From Cerrena zonata (lineage: Eukaryota; Basidiomycota; Agaricomycetes; Polyporales; Cerrenaceae), in assembly GCA_038087015.1 (NCBI GenBank), contig JASBNA010000072.1:144323-208322 (forward strand): a DNA stretch of 64,000 nucleotides. The letters are read 5' to 3'. Shown piece after piece: positions 1 through 12,735 of the stretch. A program made the position numbers and the translations under genes. The notes under the pieces were generated by a model. It did no database searches, had not been told where the DNA came from, and saw only the letters and a program-made list of their open reading frames with translations. The first letter of the stretch is position 1. The number at the start of each line of letters is the position of its first letter.

Positions 1-1359
1 ACTACTAAATTCAGAAACGATGGTTTAAATTTCGCATGTGGGACTTCTAGTGGACAATCATTAATCTACGATTTAAGAGCTTCCACCCCTTCTATAGTTA
101 AGGATCAAGGATATGGATTTGAAATAAAGAAAATTATATGGTTAGATGAAAACTCTTCTGATTCAGATAAAATCTTAACCAGTGATAAAAGAATTGCCAA
201 GATTTGGGATCGTAATGATGGTAAAGCATTTGCTTCAATGGAACCAAGTGTTGACATTAATGATGTTGCATATGTTAAAGACTCTGGTATGTTCTTTATG
301 GCAAATGAAGGTATACCTATGCATACTTATTATATTCCTAATTTAGGCCCAGCACCAAAATGGTGCTCATTCTTAGATAATGTTACAGAAGAAATGGAAG
401 AAAAACCATCTGATTCTGTATACTCTAATTACAGATTTATCACTAGAGATGAAGTTGGTAAGTTGAACTTAACTCACTTGATCGGTACTAAAGTTTTACG
501 TTCATATATGCATGGTTTCTTTATTGATACTGAATTATTCGATAAGGTTAACTTAATTGCTAATCCTAATTCCTATAGAGACCAAAGAGATCGTGAAATT
601 AGAAAGAAGATTGAAAAAGAAAGAGAATCAAGAATCAGATCTACTGGTGCTGTTTCTAATACTAAAATTAAAGTTAATAAAGATTTGGCTTCAAGATTAC
701 AAGAAAGACAAGGAACTAATAATGCAGAAACTGTTATCAATGATGACCGTTTCAAAGAATTGTTCGAAAACCCAGAATTCGCTGTTGATGAACAATCTCA
801 TGAATATAAACAACTTAACCCAGTCAAGGCCGAAAAAGATATTACTAAAACTCGTGGTTTGACTGCTGCCGAAGAATCAGATGAAGATAGATTGAAAGGA
901 TCACAAGACGAAGATGATTCAGAAAGCGACGAATCTTCATCTGAAGATGAAGAAACTAGAGAACAAAATAAGGAAAAGATTCAAAAAGAAATGGAAAAAT
1001 TGCGTCGTAGAAAAGAAGCTCAAGCGGAAACTAATAGATTTATGAATGAAATGAAAGAAGTTAAAGCAAATACCAACCCAGAAGAGAAATCTACCCAATC
1101 GTTTGACTCTCAAGTTAAAAAGATTAATAAAATCGCCAAAGATAAGGCATATGATAAAAATGATGCCAGATTACGTCGTCATGCTAGAGGTGAAGCTGAA
1201 CTTACTTTTGTTCCTAAAAAACAACCAAAGAAACAAGTTAAATTCAAATCTGATCGTGATCAAGAAGAAGATCCAGAAGCAGCCGCAAATAAGGGAAGAA
1301 CTAAACAACGATACGATGGCCGTAGAAGAGCATCTAGAAATGCCTTCCGTGGTATGTAA
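1..1359 (+). CDS. ENP2: ENP2 / NOL10-type nucleolar protein, 5' truncated
   Basis: The reading frame is open from the first base of the window, so the start codon and the N-terminal WD40 propeller lie mostly outside; about 452 residues remain. The end of the beta-propeller (stretches such as IWDRNDGKAFA) leads into the NOL10 region with YSNYRFITRDEV and HLIGTKVLRSYMHGFF. A long, charged, coiled-coil C-terminus follows, rich in E/D and K/R and ending in a basic tail (KGRTKQRYDGRRRASRNAFRGM). In the family this is an essential nucleolar component of the 90S/SSU processome needed for 18S rRNA maturation. The Saccharomyces protein is about 700 residues, so roughly 250 residues are missing at the window edge. 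Confidence 0.9.
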   Translation, partial: TTKFRNDGLNFACGTSSGQSLIYDLRASTPSIVKDQGYGFEIKKIIWLDENSSDSDKILTSDKRIAKIWDRNDGKAFASMEPSVDINDVAYVKDSGMFFMANEGIPMHTYYIPNLGPAPKWCSFLDNVTEEMEEKPSDSVYSNYRFITRDEVGKLNLTHLIGTKVLRSYMHGFFIDTELFDKVNLIANPNSYRDQRDREIRKKIEKERESRIRSTGAVSNTKIKVNKDLASRLQERQGTNNAETVINDDRFKELFENPEFAVDEQSHEYKQLNPVKAEKDITKTRGLTAAEESDEDRLKGSQDEDDSESDESSSEDEETREQNKEKIQKEMEKLRRRKEAQAETNRFMNEMKEVKANTNPEEKSTQSFDSQVKKINKIAKDKAYDKNDARLRRHARGEAELTFVPKKQPKKQVKFKSDRDQEEDPEAAANKGRTKQRYDGRRRASRNAFRGM

Positions 1360-1512
1360 ATTAAGTTTCATATATAGATATATAGTCATAATGTAATAAG
1401 AATTTTGTATACTACAAAAGAAATCGTATCGAGCACGACCTCATCCATAAATATTTGATAACATTTATAGAGACTTGACCATAGTTAGACACTGGTTATA
1501 ATTGCAAATACC

Positions 1513-2364
1513 ATGTCAAGGAATAAAGAGAAATCCCAGTCGGTGTTGCATAGGTACCAAGCACTTAAAGATGAAGAAGCTGGAGTTCTACAGTCAAATC
1601 CCAATTTAAGACCACGGAATGTTCAACTGGTCAAATCATTACCTCAAGCTGAAAAATGGAGAAGTACTTTAATAACGGAAATATCAGTTAAACTTACCCG
1701 ACTCAATAACCCCGACTTGAATGATTATCAAATAAGAGACATAAATGATGAAGTAAATAAACATTTTCGGGAGAAAAGGGCATGGGAATATCATATAGTC
1801 AGCTTGGGAGGACCTGACTATTCAACTTTTCACAATAATATAACGGCATCAAAAACTGGGATTGAAGTGAACGGGTATAGATACTTTGGTCGAGCAAGGG
1901 ACTTGCCTGATGTTAAAGATGTGCTACAGGCTCGAAGCTTACAAAGAAAAGCTCAAGAATCGAAGAAGGACAAAGCTTCAGAAGAGAAAAGAATATTGAA
2001 GGAAAGGTCAAGTCGGATAACGTCTGATTATTATGGGTTTTATGATGAACGTGGTAAAAACACGGAATATAGTATTCCAACTGCAGACGATATAATAAAC
2101 GAAGTTAATGATGCTTTAGGGAAAACAATTGTCGATCCAATTCGACCTTTGAACAGTAGGCCCTTAAAGTCTGTTGATCGAGATGATGATTTACTCGAGT
2201 TTGAAAGAAAGGTGAAGAGACAAATACAGAAACTGAGTACAGACCAAGAAACCAAGTATCTGACAATTGATTTCGACAATCTACCCACTAATGAGAAGGT
2301 ATCTAAATGGTTAGTTGATAAGAAGAAACAAGAGCTCATGGAAAGACTTGGAATTAAAAAGTAA
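1513..2364 (+). CDS. ISY1: Isy1, pre-mRNA splicing factor of the NineTeen complex
   Basis: A 283-residue protein starting at the first ATG. The N-terminus (MSRNKEKSQSVLHRYQALKD, RNVQLVKSLPQAEKWRS) and the segment IRDINDEVNKHFREKRAWEYHIVSLGGPDY are the diagnostic Isy1 signature. Isy1 is a component of the Prp19-associated complex and influences spliceosome conformation and fidelity at the first catalytic step. It lies about 150 bp downstream of ENP2 on the same strand and converges with PNC1, whose stop codon is about 50 bp away. Length is slightly above the Saccharomyces protein (235 residues), with the extra residues in the charged C-terminus. Confidence 0.93.
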   Translation: MSRNKEKSQSVLHRYQALKDEEAGVLQSNPNLRPRNVQLVKSLPQAEKWRSTLITEISVKLTRLNNPDLNDYQIRDINDEVNKHFREKRAWEYHIVSLGGPDYSTFHNNITASKTGIEVNGYRYFGRARDLPDVKDVLQARSLQRKAQESKKDKASEEKRILKERSSRITSDYYGFYDERGKNTEYSIPTADDIINEVNDALGKTIVDPIRPLNSRPLKSVDRDDDLLEFERKVKRQIQKLSTDQETKYLTIDFDNLPTNEKVSKWLVDKKKQELMERLGIKK

Positions 2365-2416
2365 CTTGCATTAGAAACATGAAATTCATAATAACTTAAG
2401 TAAAAATATAAAACGC

Positions 2417-3118
2417 TTATTCGAGTAAGTTCTTAAGGTCATTTCGGCTTATAATTTTGACCCCACCTTCAGTATAAGCTAAATCAGTTTTATTGATATT
2501 CTCGGGACTAACACTCTTAGTATAATCTTTCAAAACGTAGGTATTAAAGCCAGAAGCCAGACAATCGATGGCAGAGTTTAGCACACAGTAATCATACGCA
2601 ATCCCCACGAAAACAACATCAGTAATCGAGAGATTTTTCAATTGATCTTCTATTTCAGTCTTATGTAACTTCCACGAGTCTTTGAAGCATGAATAGTATT
2701 CACGGTCTTGTAAATAGCCTTTTCTCACAACAAATCTCGGAATATTTGGATCAATTTGATTGAAAAGTCCTAAAAACAGCGGGTCAATCGAGGCACCCAA
2801 TGAATTCTGGATACAATGATCGGGCCAAACAACTTGCTTTTGAGTTTTTATATTCCCATGTTCGTCTTTCTCGCCAGTTGGATGCTCAAAGGCTAATTCA
2901 CTAAACGGTTCAACTCCATGTTGGGAAGCAAATGAGCAATGATTGGCTGGATGCCAGTCTTGGGTTGCAAATATAGCATTCCATTTATATTTTTGAGTGT
3001 CCAAAAGATCATTTATCAAAGGAATGATGGACCTTCCTTCTGCCACTGCTAACGAGCCTTGAGATGGTAAAAAGTCCTCTTGTAAGTCAACAACGACCAA
3101 TGCAGTTTTTCTAGTCAT
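2417..3118 (-). CDS. PNC1: Pnc1 nicotinamidase
   Basis: A 233-residue isochorismatase-fold hydrolase that converts nicotinamide to nicotinic acid and ammonia in the NAD salvage pathway, relieving nicotinamide inhibition of sirtuins. The catalytic Asp is in LVVVDLQEDF (about residue 11). The metal-binding segment is QDWHPANHCSF, the lysine region is FVVRKGY, and the nucleophile Cys lies in VGIAYDYCVLNSA. Length matches the family (Saccharomyces Pnc1 is 216). The start ATG at 3118 is the only one that keeps the first beta-strand. The gene is intact and convergent with ISY1. Confidence 0.95.
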   Translation of the reverse strand: MTRKTALVVVDLQEDFLPSQGSLAVAEGRSIIPLINDLLDTQKYKWNAIFATQDWHPANHCSFASQHGVEPFSELAFEHPTGEKDEHGNIKTQKQVVWPDHCIQNSLGASIDPLFLGLFNQIDPNIPRFVVRKGYLQDREYYSCFKDSWKLHKTEIEDQLKNLSITDVVFVGIAYDYCVLNSAIDCLASGFNTYVLKDYTKSVSPENINKTDLAYTEGGVKIISRNDLKNLLE

Positions 3119-3297
3119 TGCTCAAAGCAGTAAACAACTATGGGATGAGCTTTTTCGACTGGGTATAAAGATATTCTGACCTAATTTTTTTTTAATGACT
3201 TGACGCGATAAGGTCATTTTAAGCCAATTTTTCACTGAACTTTTTACAAAGAGACACGGTAGATTGAATTATATTACAAAAGTACATAAAAGAGGTA

Positions 3298-4446
3298 TTA
3301 TATTTCTCTGTTGTCGGGATCTGTAACGTCGTTTTTCCAGGATCCCAGAAAACGGTGATCGACATAAGCCATAGGATCATTGGAAGACTTGGAGCCCATG
3401 TGCCCAACGTTAGGACTAAACGACGTTATTGGCAAGACCAATACATCGTCAATACCAATTGGCATTGTCATACCGGTGAAAGTTTTCCAGGAGATTATTT
3501 CGTCGAACTTTTTGTTTTCATAATTTTCAGCTGGTTGCAAAATCATATTCATGTAAAGGAAGACATAGTCCGTGAAAATACCTGGACCAGTCCAGTTCAT
3601 TATATCACCGCCTTCGTCTTTGCCCAAGACCTTACGTAATTGACCTTTCGATTCTCTTTCTAAGGTCAACTCTGTAATCTTTGCAATTAATTCTCTTAAC
3701 ATTGGATGACCTTTCTTAGCTTGAATAGTCCATTGACAAAATTGGATTCGTTTAGCATACCAGTCGGCCCAATCAGGCCTATCAGGATCAGCTTCAATCC
3801 CAATAACAAGACCAGCATTATTTGGCTTATCGTATAAAGTTTCATTCGCAGATAGCCAAGTATCAATCGGCTTAAGTGAGACAGTATCAATATCGGAATA
3901 CACCCCACCTCTAGCAAATAAAATTAAATATCTAAAGAAATCTGCTTTCAAAATGTTATGAGGCATGATATTATAAGCTTTAGCAACATCTGGGACAGTC
4001 TCATAGAGATGATTGATAAGTTCATGACATTGCTCATCAGGTAAGACGTAGTGCTTATATCCGTCATTCACATTTTCCCATGTTTGTTGAAATTTGTTAT
4101 AATTAGAAGGGAATGAGGCATCTCCAACTTTAACCTTCCAAGTCTGCCAAATGTTCTTAGGGAATGATTTCTTTGGTTCATATGGAAATTGGTATGATAA
4201 TTGTTGTCGCACCGTAGACAACGGTTCTAAAGAAGCTTTATGGTTTGGATTAAATTTAAATCCTGTAGTTTTCCAATTAGAAACTTTTTCGAGTTCACTT
4301 TCAAGTTGTAATTGGTTTGATTGAAATTCGGTTTTGGTTGAAGAAGATCGGGAGAGAGAAAATGATCTGGTAAACACAAGAAATAGATACCCTAGAACAA
4401 TCAATGCGATTATAACTCTGCCTTTCCTGCTTGTTATTATTCCCAT
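3298..4446 (-). CDS. OCH1: Och1-family alpha-1,6-mannosyltransferase
   Basis: A 382-residue type II Golgi membrane protein with a short cytosolic N-terminus and a signal anchor (about residues 11-29, VIIALIVLGYLFLVF). A stem follows, then the GT32 catalytic domain. IWQTWKVKVGD, the donor-binding DXD in GGVYSDIDTVSL, and the block GIEADPDRPDWADWYAKR are typical of Och1/Hoc1. Och1 adds the first alpha-1,6-mannose that starts the outer chain of N-glycans in the cis-Golgi. Length and sequence are closer to Candida Och1 than to Hoc1. The upstream intergenic region is unusually long (about 1.5 kb). Confidence 0.88.
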   Translation of the reverse strand: MGIITSRKGRVIIALIVLGYLFLVFTRSFSLSRSSSTKTEFQSNQLQLESELEKVSNWKTTGFKFNPNHKASLEPLSTVRQQLSYQFPYEPKKSFPKNIWQTWKVKVGDASFPSNYNKFQQTWENVNDGYKHYVLPDEQCHELINHLYETVPDVAKAYNIMPHNILKADFFRYLILFARGGVYSDIDTVSLKPIDTWLSANETLYDKPNNAGLVIGIEADPDRPDWADWYAKRIQFCQWTIQAKKGHPMLRELIAKITELTLERESKGQLRKVLGKDEGGDIMNWTGPGIFTDYVFLYMNMILQPAENYENKKFDEIISWKTFTGMTMPIGIDDVLVLPITSFSPNVGHMGSKSSNDPMAYVDHRFLGSWKNDVTDPDNREI

Positions 4447-5984
4447 TTTTCACCTCAAGGACGATTTGTGAATATTTAGATAGGTGGTATTAAAAGGTAA
4501 GCACTCTTGCTTATCACAGTATTCAAAATTGGAAATGGCAAGTCGCGTTCTTATATTATCTAACCTTGATAACTCTTAAGCTCGATAGATGAAAGAAAGA
4601 ATGCTTGTATTTACTTTCGTTCAATTGAAATCATAAGACACGAAGTCTATTGAGAATCGAAAAAAATTTCGAAAACGGGACTCACAAAAAAAAAAAGGAT
4701 CATGTCGACAAACCAATCAATGTTTTTTGCCAAAGAAAACTAGGCTTTATTGATAAGGTTGGTTTATGAGCTTATAGCTCATTAAGGTAATAAGTAGGCG
4801 CTACACTTATTTATAATAAAATAATAATATATAATTAAACTATATAAATAAAACTATATTACACTTGCATTTTAAAGATGCATTTCATTAATTGAACAAA
4901 CAAATTGGGTTAATTCCAACGTCCAATCTTATGAATAACAATTGAATTTTCCTGTCCTCTTTCAAATAAATAAAAAAGAACTAGAAAATCACGTAGAAAT
5001 AAATAATAATAATGATAAACAAAAAAAAAAACAAAAGAAGACCTTGCCAAACAAGTTGATAAAAAAACAAATCAAAAGATAACGAACTATGAAAATCAAA
5101 TTATATCTTCTAATTCGATAAATTCCATCTTTATTCGTCTTTGTTTGTCTTATTTTTCAATTTTATTCTTCTTTTTCTTTTACCTTAATTTATTTTTTTA
5201 AAAGATAATTCATTTTTCAACAAACTTCTAATATTCTTCTTCTAAATCTATTCTCTTTTTTTTTTCTCTAATTCAACTGTAAGCCTCTTGAAATTAAAAA
5301 CTGGCCATGAAAAAATCGAGGACTTGGAAAAAAGCAATGGAAATTCAAAAAACTAACACTTGAAACAACGGACGAAATCAAACTAAACAGAAACTCCATG
5401 AGAAATTGAACAAAAAAAAGGAAATAAATTTTTATAATCCGACACAATAACAATAATAATAATAATAATATAAGCAAAGAATAATATTAACAGGAAATTT
5501 GGGAAAAATGAATTGAATGATGAAATCTATGACATGCGTAAGGTAAAACAAAAATTAGAAAACAATAATAACTTAGAAAGATAAGAAAAACGTTAACAAT
5601 AATCAAACGATAATAAAAAAAAGCAATGAATATGTGAATGCAAAATCAATCTTGGAATAAATATGGAAAATGATTCAAAATTAAATGAATTGAAACTTGT
5701 TTATGAAAGGAATTATCTATAACTTTATCAAAAGACCAAATAACTTCCCTTAATACTTATTTCTAAAAATCTTTTGGTCTATTTTTGTTTATTTCTTTCT
5801 TTTTGATCTTAACGAAAAAGATTGTGACCTTGGGGAAATATTAATAAAATGCATAAAAGTAAAACAATAACAAAAAAAAAGGATAGGAAATGCAAACGTA
5901 AAAATTTAACTTAAAGATAGAGATAAAAATAAAAAAATAACGGTGGTGAATTTTTAAAAAAAAGGTGAACTTTTTTCTAATAGA
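4447..5984. other. 1.5 kb intergenic region upstream of OCH1, downstream of DED1
   Basis: No convincing coding sequence was found on either strand. The region is very AT-rich with many A and T runs; the part next to DED1 probably holds its 3' untranslated sequence. Two perfect 7-bp stem-loops sit close together at 4766-4782 and 4789-4811. The rest shows nothing I can assign. Confidence 0.6.
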
Positions 5985-7915
<1,931 letters not shown>

Positions 7916-8449
7916 ATTTCAACCTATTTTTTTATATTTCCACTAAACTTTTCAAATAAAACTCTGTATAAAACAGTATATCAGCGAGATATATAACTTA
8001 ATATATATACTTCTAAAGGAACAAGTAGGGTCTTTAAACTAAAGAGATAAAGAAAGTTTCAAACGAAAAAAAAAAATTCTACAAAAAAAAAGGGTAGAGA
8101 CACCTGAAGGCGAATATCATTTTTTATAAAACTACTGAAGGACCAAAAAGAAAAAAAGACAAAAAAAACCAAATTATCACCAAAAACAAAAAAAAACCCG
8201 TGAAAAAACAAAAAAAACACATAAAAATTTTTACCTCGCTCAAAAAGAAAAGGGCAAAAGGGCAAAAAAAGAAAAAAAATTGATAGAAATTGGTCTCACG
8301 CCTTACAAACGCGCACGACCTCATCAAAAAGCGACAATTTCATCAGAATTGGCGCAGAGGTCGTGCACTGGGGCAAAGGCCACTACTTGGTGTACGGGCG
8401 TGGTGTGATGAGTAATGGTGACATGTATTGATAGCAGGGTATGTACAGA
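7916..8449. other. DED1 promoter region / intergenic
   Basis: About 530 bp with no gene. 8060-8280 is an A-rich tract with many A runs, which may be the DED1 upstream nucleosome-depleted promoter. A 9-bp inverted repeat GCACGACCT...AGGTCGTGC (8313-8321 and 8358-8366) lies at its distal end; one arm is shared with the ISY1 promoter. Confidence 0.5.
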
Positions 8450-10419
8450 TTAAGGCTGATAGTTGGGTTGTGGAGAGATGGTGATGCCGTCGGTTTCGGT
8501 GGAGGTGGCAGAAGAGTTTCGAGAAGGAGCAGTGTCGTACAGGGCCAATCGTGCGTTTGGATGGGCGTAGTACTCCCGATCATCGAATGCCCCAAACGAG
8601 GTGAGGTTGTTGGTGGGAGGAGGAGTGTTTAGTCCGCCACCGGGACTGGGAATGAATGGGTCGTCCTCGTATTCTTTGTAGTGGTCGTAGTCTTCTTCTT
8701 CGTAGTCGTCTTCTCGTATCGTCTTGTCGGATCATCGAATGGGTGATTTGGTAGAGTGCTTACGCTTGAATCGGTATAGTTACTTTCTCTTCTGGGATGA
8801 CTTTCATGACGGTATTGCTCATCTTCTAATTCTTCATCGTCGTCTTCGTCATCGTAATTGATATCGTAGTCTTCTTCTTGTTGACCGCCGCCACCGCCAC
8901 GATTCAATTGTTCTAATGTAGAGTCATTGCCGATTCGATCTTTATTTGGACCCGAAAGCAAATGAGTGAAAGGCTTCTGCTGTTCTCTAGCATTCCAGTT
9001 TAGATTTCGACTAACACTATCGATGTATTCTGTTTTCGATGATATGACTGTAGGGAATGGGAATGGTGATGCTTGAATAGTAACATAATCTCCTTTATCC
9101 AATTCTGTACGAACTTTACCATCGAATGACGCCCATGCGGTTGATCTACTTAATTCTGGGACTTTAACTTTTAAAAACATTCCATCGGGTAATAAAATTG
9201 GCCTGAATGATAAAGTATGAGGACAAATAGGAGTAACACTGATTGCACTAACCCCAGGATGAACCAAAGAGCCTCCTGCTGATAACGAATATGCAGTTGA
9301 CCCCGTTGGAGTGGCTATAATTAAACCGTCGGCTTGAGCCACCGTCAAGAGTGATCCATCTCCGTATAATTCCAATTGTGTTACATAAGGTGAAGGACCA
9401 CGATCAATGACTAATTCATTTAATACTTGTTGCTCACAAACTAACTTCCCATTTGCTTTATGAACTCTGCAAGTAAACCTCATTCTTAAATATGCTCTAA
9501 CTCCTGATTCTAAAACATTCGACATTCTTTTTCTAAATTGTTCAAATTCAAAATTGGTTAAAAACCCCAACAGTCCTAATGCAAATGAAATAACCGGTGG
9601 AACTATTCTTTGAAATAAATTACTAACAAATAACACTGTACCATCACCACCTAACGTAACTACCAAATCAATTTTTTCGGGATTTTTTAAAGCAAATTTT
9701 TTATCCCAATACTTTAGTAATTTATTAGTTTTATTGGGATAGCTTTTCTTCAAGCTTTCCACATCAAATCTTTTCAGTTTTTCTAAATGTTTATCAACAT
9801 AAACTATAATATCTCGATCTCTAGTGAAAAACCATTCAACAGCTTCTCTAGTAAGATAGGTTAATGAATTATCTCTTGCCTTGGTGACAATCATTATTGC
9901 TTTAACATCTAGTTGAATCGTGGCCTTTGATAAACTTTTCGCCAACATCCTAACTCCATTAGCGGTCTCTGCTAATTCTGTATGCAGTTTAACAGATCTT
10001 AAATCATCATTACCCAATTTTGATAATACTTTATTTGAAGCCCTTCTTTGTTTAATCTGATCACAATGAAGTTTATTATGAATCATTGGTTGATCTCTAT
10101 GAATTGAATTATTTGGACTACCGATACCTCCATTATTATTTCCTCCTTGTCTTGATGAATATCCAAGGACTTTTCGATGCCTTCTATTTTTTTGGCTTAT
10201 ATCTATTGGGGTCCCCGATATGTCTTCCAGTTGATCGGTTTTCAATGGAGTCAAAGGGGCTGGTGCTTCAATATGACTGTTAACTGGTGAAAGTCCTGAT
10301 TTATTACTCATATTAAGTGATGATAATGACTGTGTTATTTCATCAAGTTTGTCAGAGTTGCAATCCTTATGCTTTTCTAGTTGGCTTGTCAATTGACTTT
10401 TATGTGGTTGGTCAGACAT
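8450..10419 (-). CDS. UTR1: Utr1-type ATP-NAD(H) kinase, C-terminus frameshifted
   Basis: Phosphorylates NAD/NADH to NADP(H). The long hydrophilic N-terminus (about 150 residues) precedes the NAD kinase domain with LVVTLGGDGTVLFVSNLF (GGDG motif), GFLTNFEFEQF and the conserved TPTGSTAYSLSAGG. As written, the frame stops at 8629 after a lysine/threonine-rich tail. An overlapping frame continues smoothly as acidic sequence and then DPFIPSPGGGL, stopping at 8450-8452 after NYQP. The switch is consistent with one missing base near 8729 (a CC on the coding strand expected to be CCC). The corrected protein is about 656 residues. The codon at 9571-9573 is CTG at a site where NAD kinases have Ser or Thr. 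Confidence 0.9.
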
Positions 10420-10953
10420 TGTTCACTCAATTGTAGCTATTTTCCTTGTAATGATAAGCTTCTTTTGCTTGCTCAAATATTCACCGTTTCTTCTCAGCGA
10501 TTTGCCTTCTTGTTTTTTTCACCTACCTATTTTAATGTCTTCTCTAATTGGCAAGCAGAGTGAAGGAAGAGTTAACAACAATTCAATCGCCTTTAGATTA
10601 AAAGGATACTTCAAGGAAAGAGATGGGACACGAGGAGTTGTACAGAGGATTTTGGGTATTTTAAATATTGGGTTACTTTTTCCACTGTCGTTTTTTGCCG
10701 TTTTTTTTTTTCTTTAGTGGATTTTTTTTTTTTTTTTGTTTCCACCTTCGGCTCTCATTTATCACGTAAATTACCTAGTTGAGCTTTCTCCGATGAAACT
10801 CCGTATTACAATCAAGTTCTATTACCATAGAGTCCGTACAAGACTGTCCAATCAAGTCTGTACAAGAGTGTACAATTGAATCCGTACTACAATCACGTAT
10901 TACAATTTGATGGCACATTGAATAGAAAAAGAGTTTATATTAATTAGTTTAGA
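10420..10953. other. Intergenic UTR1-GDA1 with T tracts and degenerate repeats
   Basis: No gene seen. Long T tracts lie at about 10690-10738. Degenerate repeats of CAAT/CCGTAC-type units fill about 10799-10910, close to the GDA1 3' end. Confidence 0.5.
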
Positions 10954-12735
10954 TTAAGCATTTGTAGTTTCTTTAATTCTGCATTTCCAATTACCATTAG
11001 ATTTATCTAATAAAGGTAATGAAGCACCCAAGCACCAACCCAATTCATTATTATCGATAGTTTTAGCGGTTCTTAATTCACGGTGTAAAGGAATGTCGTA
11101 ACCGGTATGCAACATAGCAGTAATGAAGGATAAATCCAAGCACCATTGAGGCTCTTCATTTAATTGTTTAACATGGTCATCCAAAAGAACTTCTTTCCAT
11201 AATTGATCACCATTACAAACAACTTTAGCCAAATCAGATAATTCTTCCACGGTGAAAGAAGAAGGGAACCCAAGAGGATTGGTACGATCATAGAAGAAGG
11301 AAAAAACGTACATATCTTGATTTTTCCTAATGGTTTTAGTTAAAGAAGGTTGGTGGACACCATTAAAGGAACAAGGTTTTTGAGTACATTCAGCATCTTT
11401 ATTCAAAACTTGTTCAGCTAAGAATCTACATTGAGCACCACTAGCAACAGAAGGACCTTTGAAATTAACCAAGTAAATTTCATCGTCACTAATATCAACT
11501 TGGACATTTTCAGCAGTAACACCAGGAGGGATACAAGGGTTATTAATTGAAATGGTTGCTTTTGCATCTTTAGCAGCATCTTTATTATTGATTTTACTAT
11601 TTTTCAATTCTTTATTATTTTGTAAAGCAGCTTTAACAATAAGAGAATTAATTTTATTTCTAGCTTGCATTAAACCATAACCCAAATGACTAAATTGATA
11701 CAAGGTAAATTTATGATCCCCAAAAGTAAAATCATATTTATGTTCACCTTCCACCATTTTTTCATTATTACCAAATTCTGGTTCAAAAACAATTTGAGTT
11801 GAACCACCACCTAAATCAAAAACTGCAGCGGTTGGAACTTTTTCTTCGTTACCAATATTACCCAAAAGATAATTTGCAGTAACCCAAGCGAAAACCCCTT
11901 CTAAAGAACCATCCAAGATAGAAATACCATCACCTTCAACAACTGCAAATGGATAGTCATTTTCTAAATGAGATCTAATTTCCTTCAAGATATTATCTGA
12001 TTTTTCTTTACCTAATAAACGTAAACCAGCGGTTGCTTTAACTGATACAGGAGTACAACCTTGTTTATCCTTTGGAACAGTTTCCATGGCTGTTTTCAAT
12101 AAAGGATCTAAAGATGCAGCAGCACCTTTAGTATCAGTATCAAAGCTAGATAAACCAGGTTTTAACATTTCAAATTTTTCACTCAATAAAACTGGAGGAG
12201 ATTTACAAGTATTAAATTCATAAACATGAACACGAGAACCAGTTGAACCAGCATCAATCATTACAACGTAATCAACTTGGTTACAATCTTCAGAAGGTTT
12301 TTGTTTTTCATTAGATAAAGGCTTACCAGCTTGTTCTCCATTTGATAAAGGTTTACCAACTTGTTTTTCATTAGAAGGAGAATTCGAAGTTGCTTTATCA
12401 GCCATAATTTTTGGTTTTGAATCATCTTTAAAAGGCTTTGATTCCGGTTTCTTTTTTGGTTGAGCATATGGAGGTTCTGAACCAGCTTTATGAGGAGTGT
12501 TACCTTGTAAAGTGTTTGAATCTGGATTCATATCAGAATCCAAAGCATTATCAATGATTTTATTATCTTGTGGTTGACCTATTCTTGTATGATCAGAAGC
12601 ATCAGGGTGAGAAATTGGTTTAACTCTTTGTAATTGATCTCCAAGCGAATGTTGAGACGAAGCGAAAAAGAGAATGACTGAGAATATAGCAAATACTGCC
12701 ACTATAACACGGATGTTACGAGTTGATATCATCAT
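10954..12735 (-). CDS. GDA1: Gda1 Golgi guanosine diphosphatase
   Basis: A 593-residue type II membrane protein of the GDA1/CD39 NTPase family. It hydrolyses GDP to GMP in the Golgi lumen, which drives GDP-mannose import for mannosylation. The signal anchor is at about residues 8-26 ([17 protein letters not shown]). A Pro/Lys/Ser-rich stem with short internal repeats (residues about 90-150) follows. Apyrase conserved regions are visible: [37 protein letters not shown] and [15 protein letters not shown]. Length agrees with the Candida protein. It works in the same pathway as OCH1 in this window. Confidence 0.95.
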   Translation of the reverse strand: MMISTRNIRVIVAVFAIFSVILFFASSQHSLGDQLQRVKPISHPDASDHTRIGQPQDNKIIDNALDSDMNPDSNTLQGNTPHKAGSEPPYAQPKKKPESKPFKDDSKPKIMADKATSNSPSNEKQVGKPLSNGEQAGKPLSNEKQKPSEDCNQVDYVVMIDAGSTGSRVHVYEFNTCKSPPVLLSEKFEMLKPGLSSFDTDTKGAAASLDPLLKTAMETVPKDKQGCTPVSVKATAGLRLLGKEKSDNILKEIRSHLENDYPFAVVEGDGISILDGSLEGVFAWVTANYLLGNIGNEEKVPTAAVFDLGGGSTQIVFEPEFGNNEKMVEGEHKYDFTFGDHKFTLYQFSHLGYGLMQARNKINSLIVKAALQNNKELKNSKINNKDAAKDAKATISINNPCIPPGVTAENVQVDISDDEIYLVNFKGPSVASGAQCRFLAEQVLNKDAECTQKPCSFNGVHQPSLTKTIRKNQDMYVFSFFYDRTNPLGFPSSFTVEELSDLAKVVCNGDQLWKEVLLDDHVKQLNEEPQWCLDLSFITAMLHTGYDIPLHRELRTAKTIDNNELGWCLGASLPLLDKSNGNWKCRIKETTNA

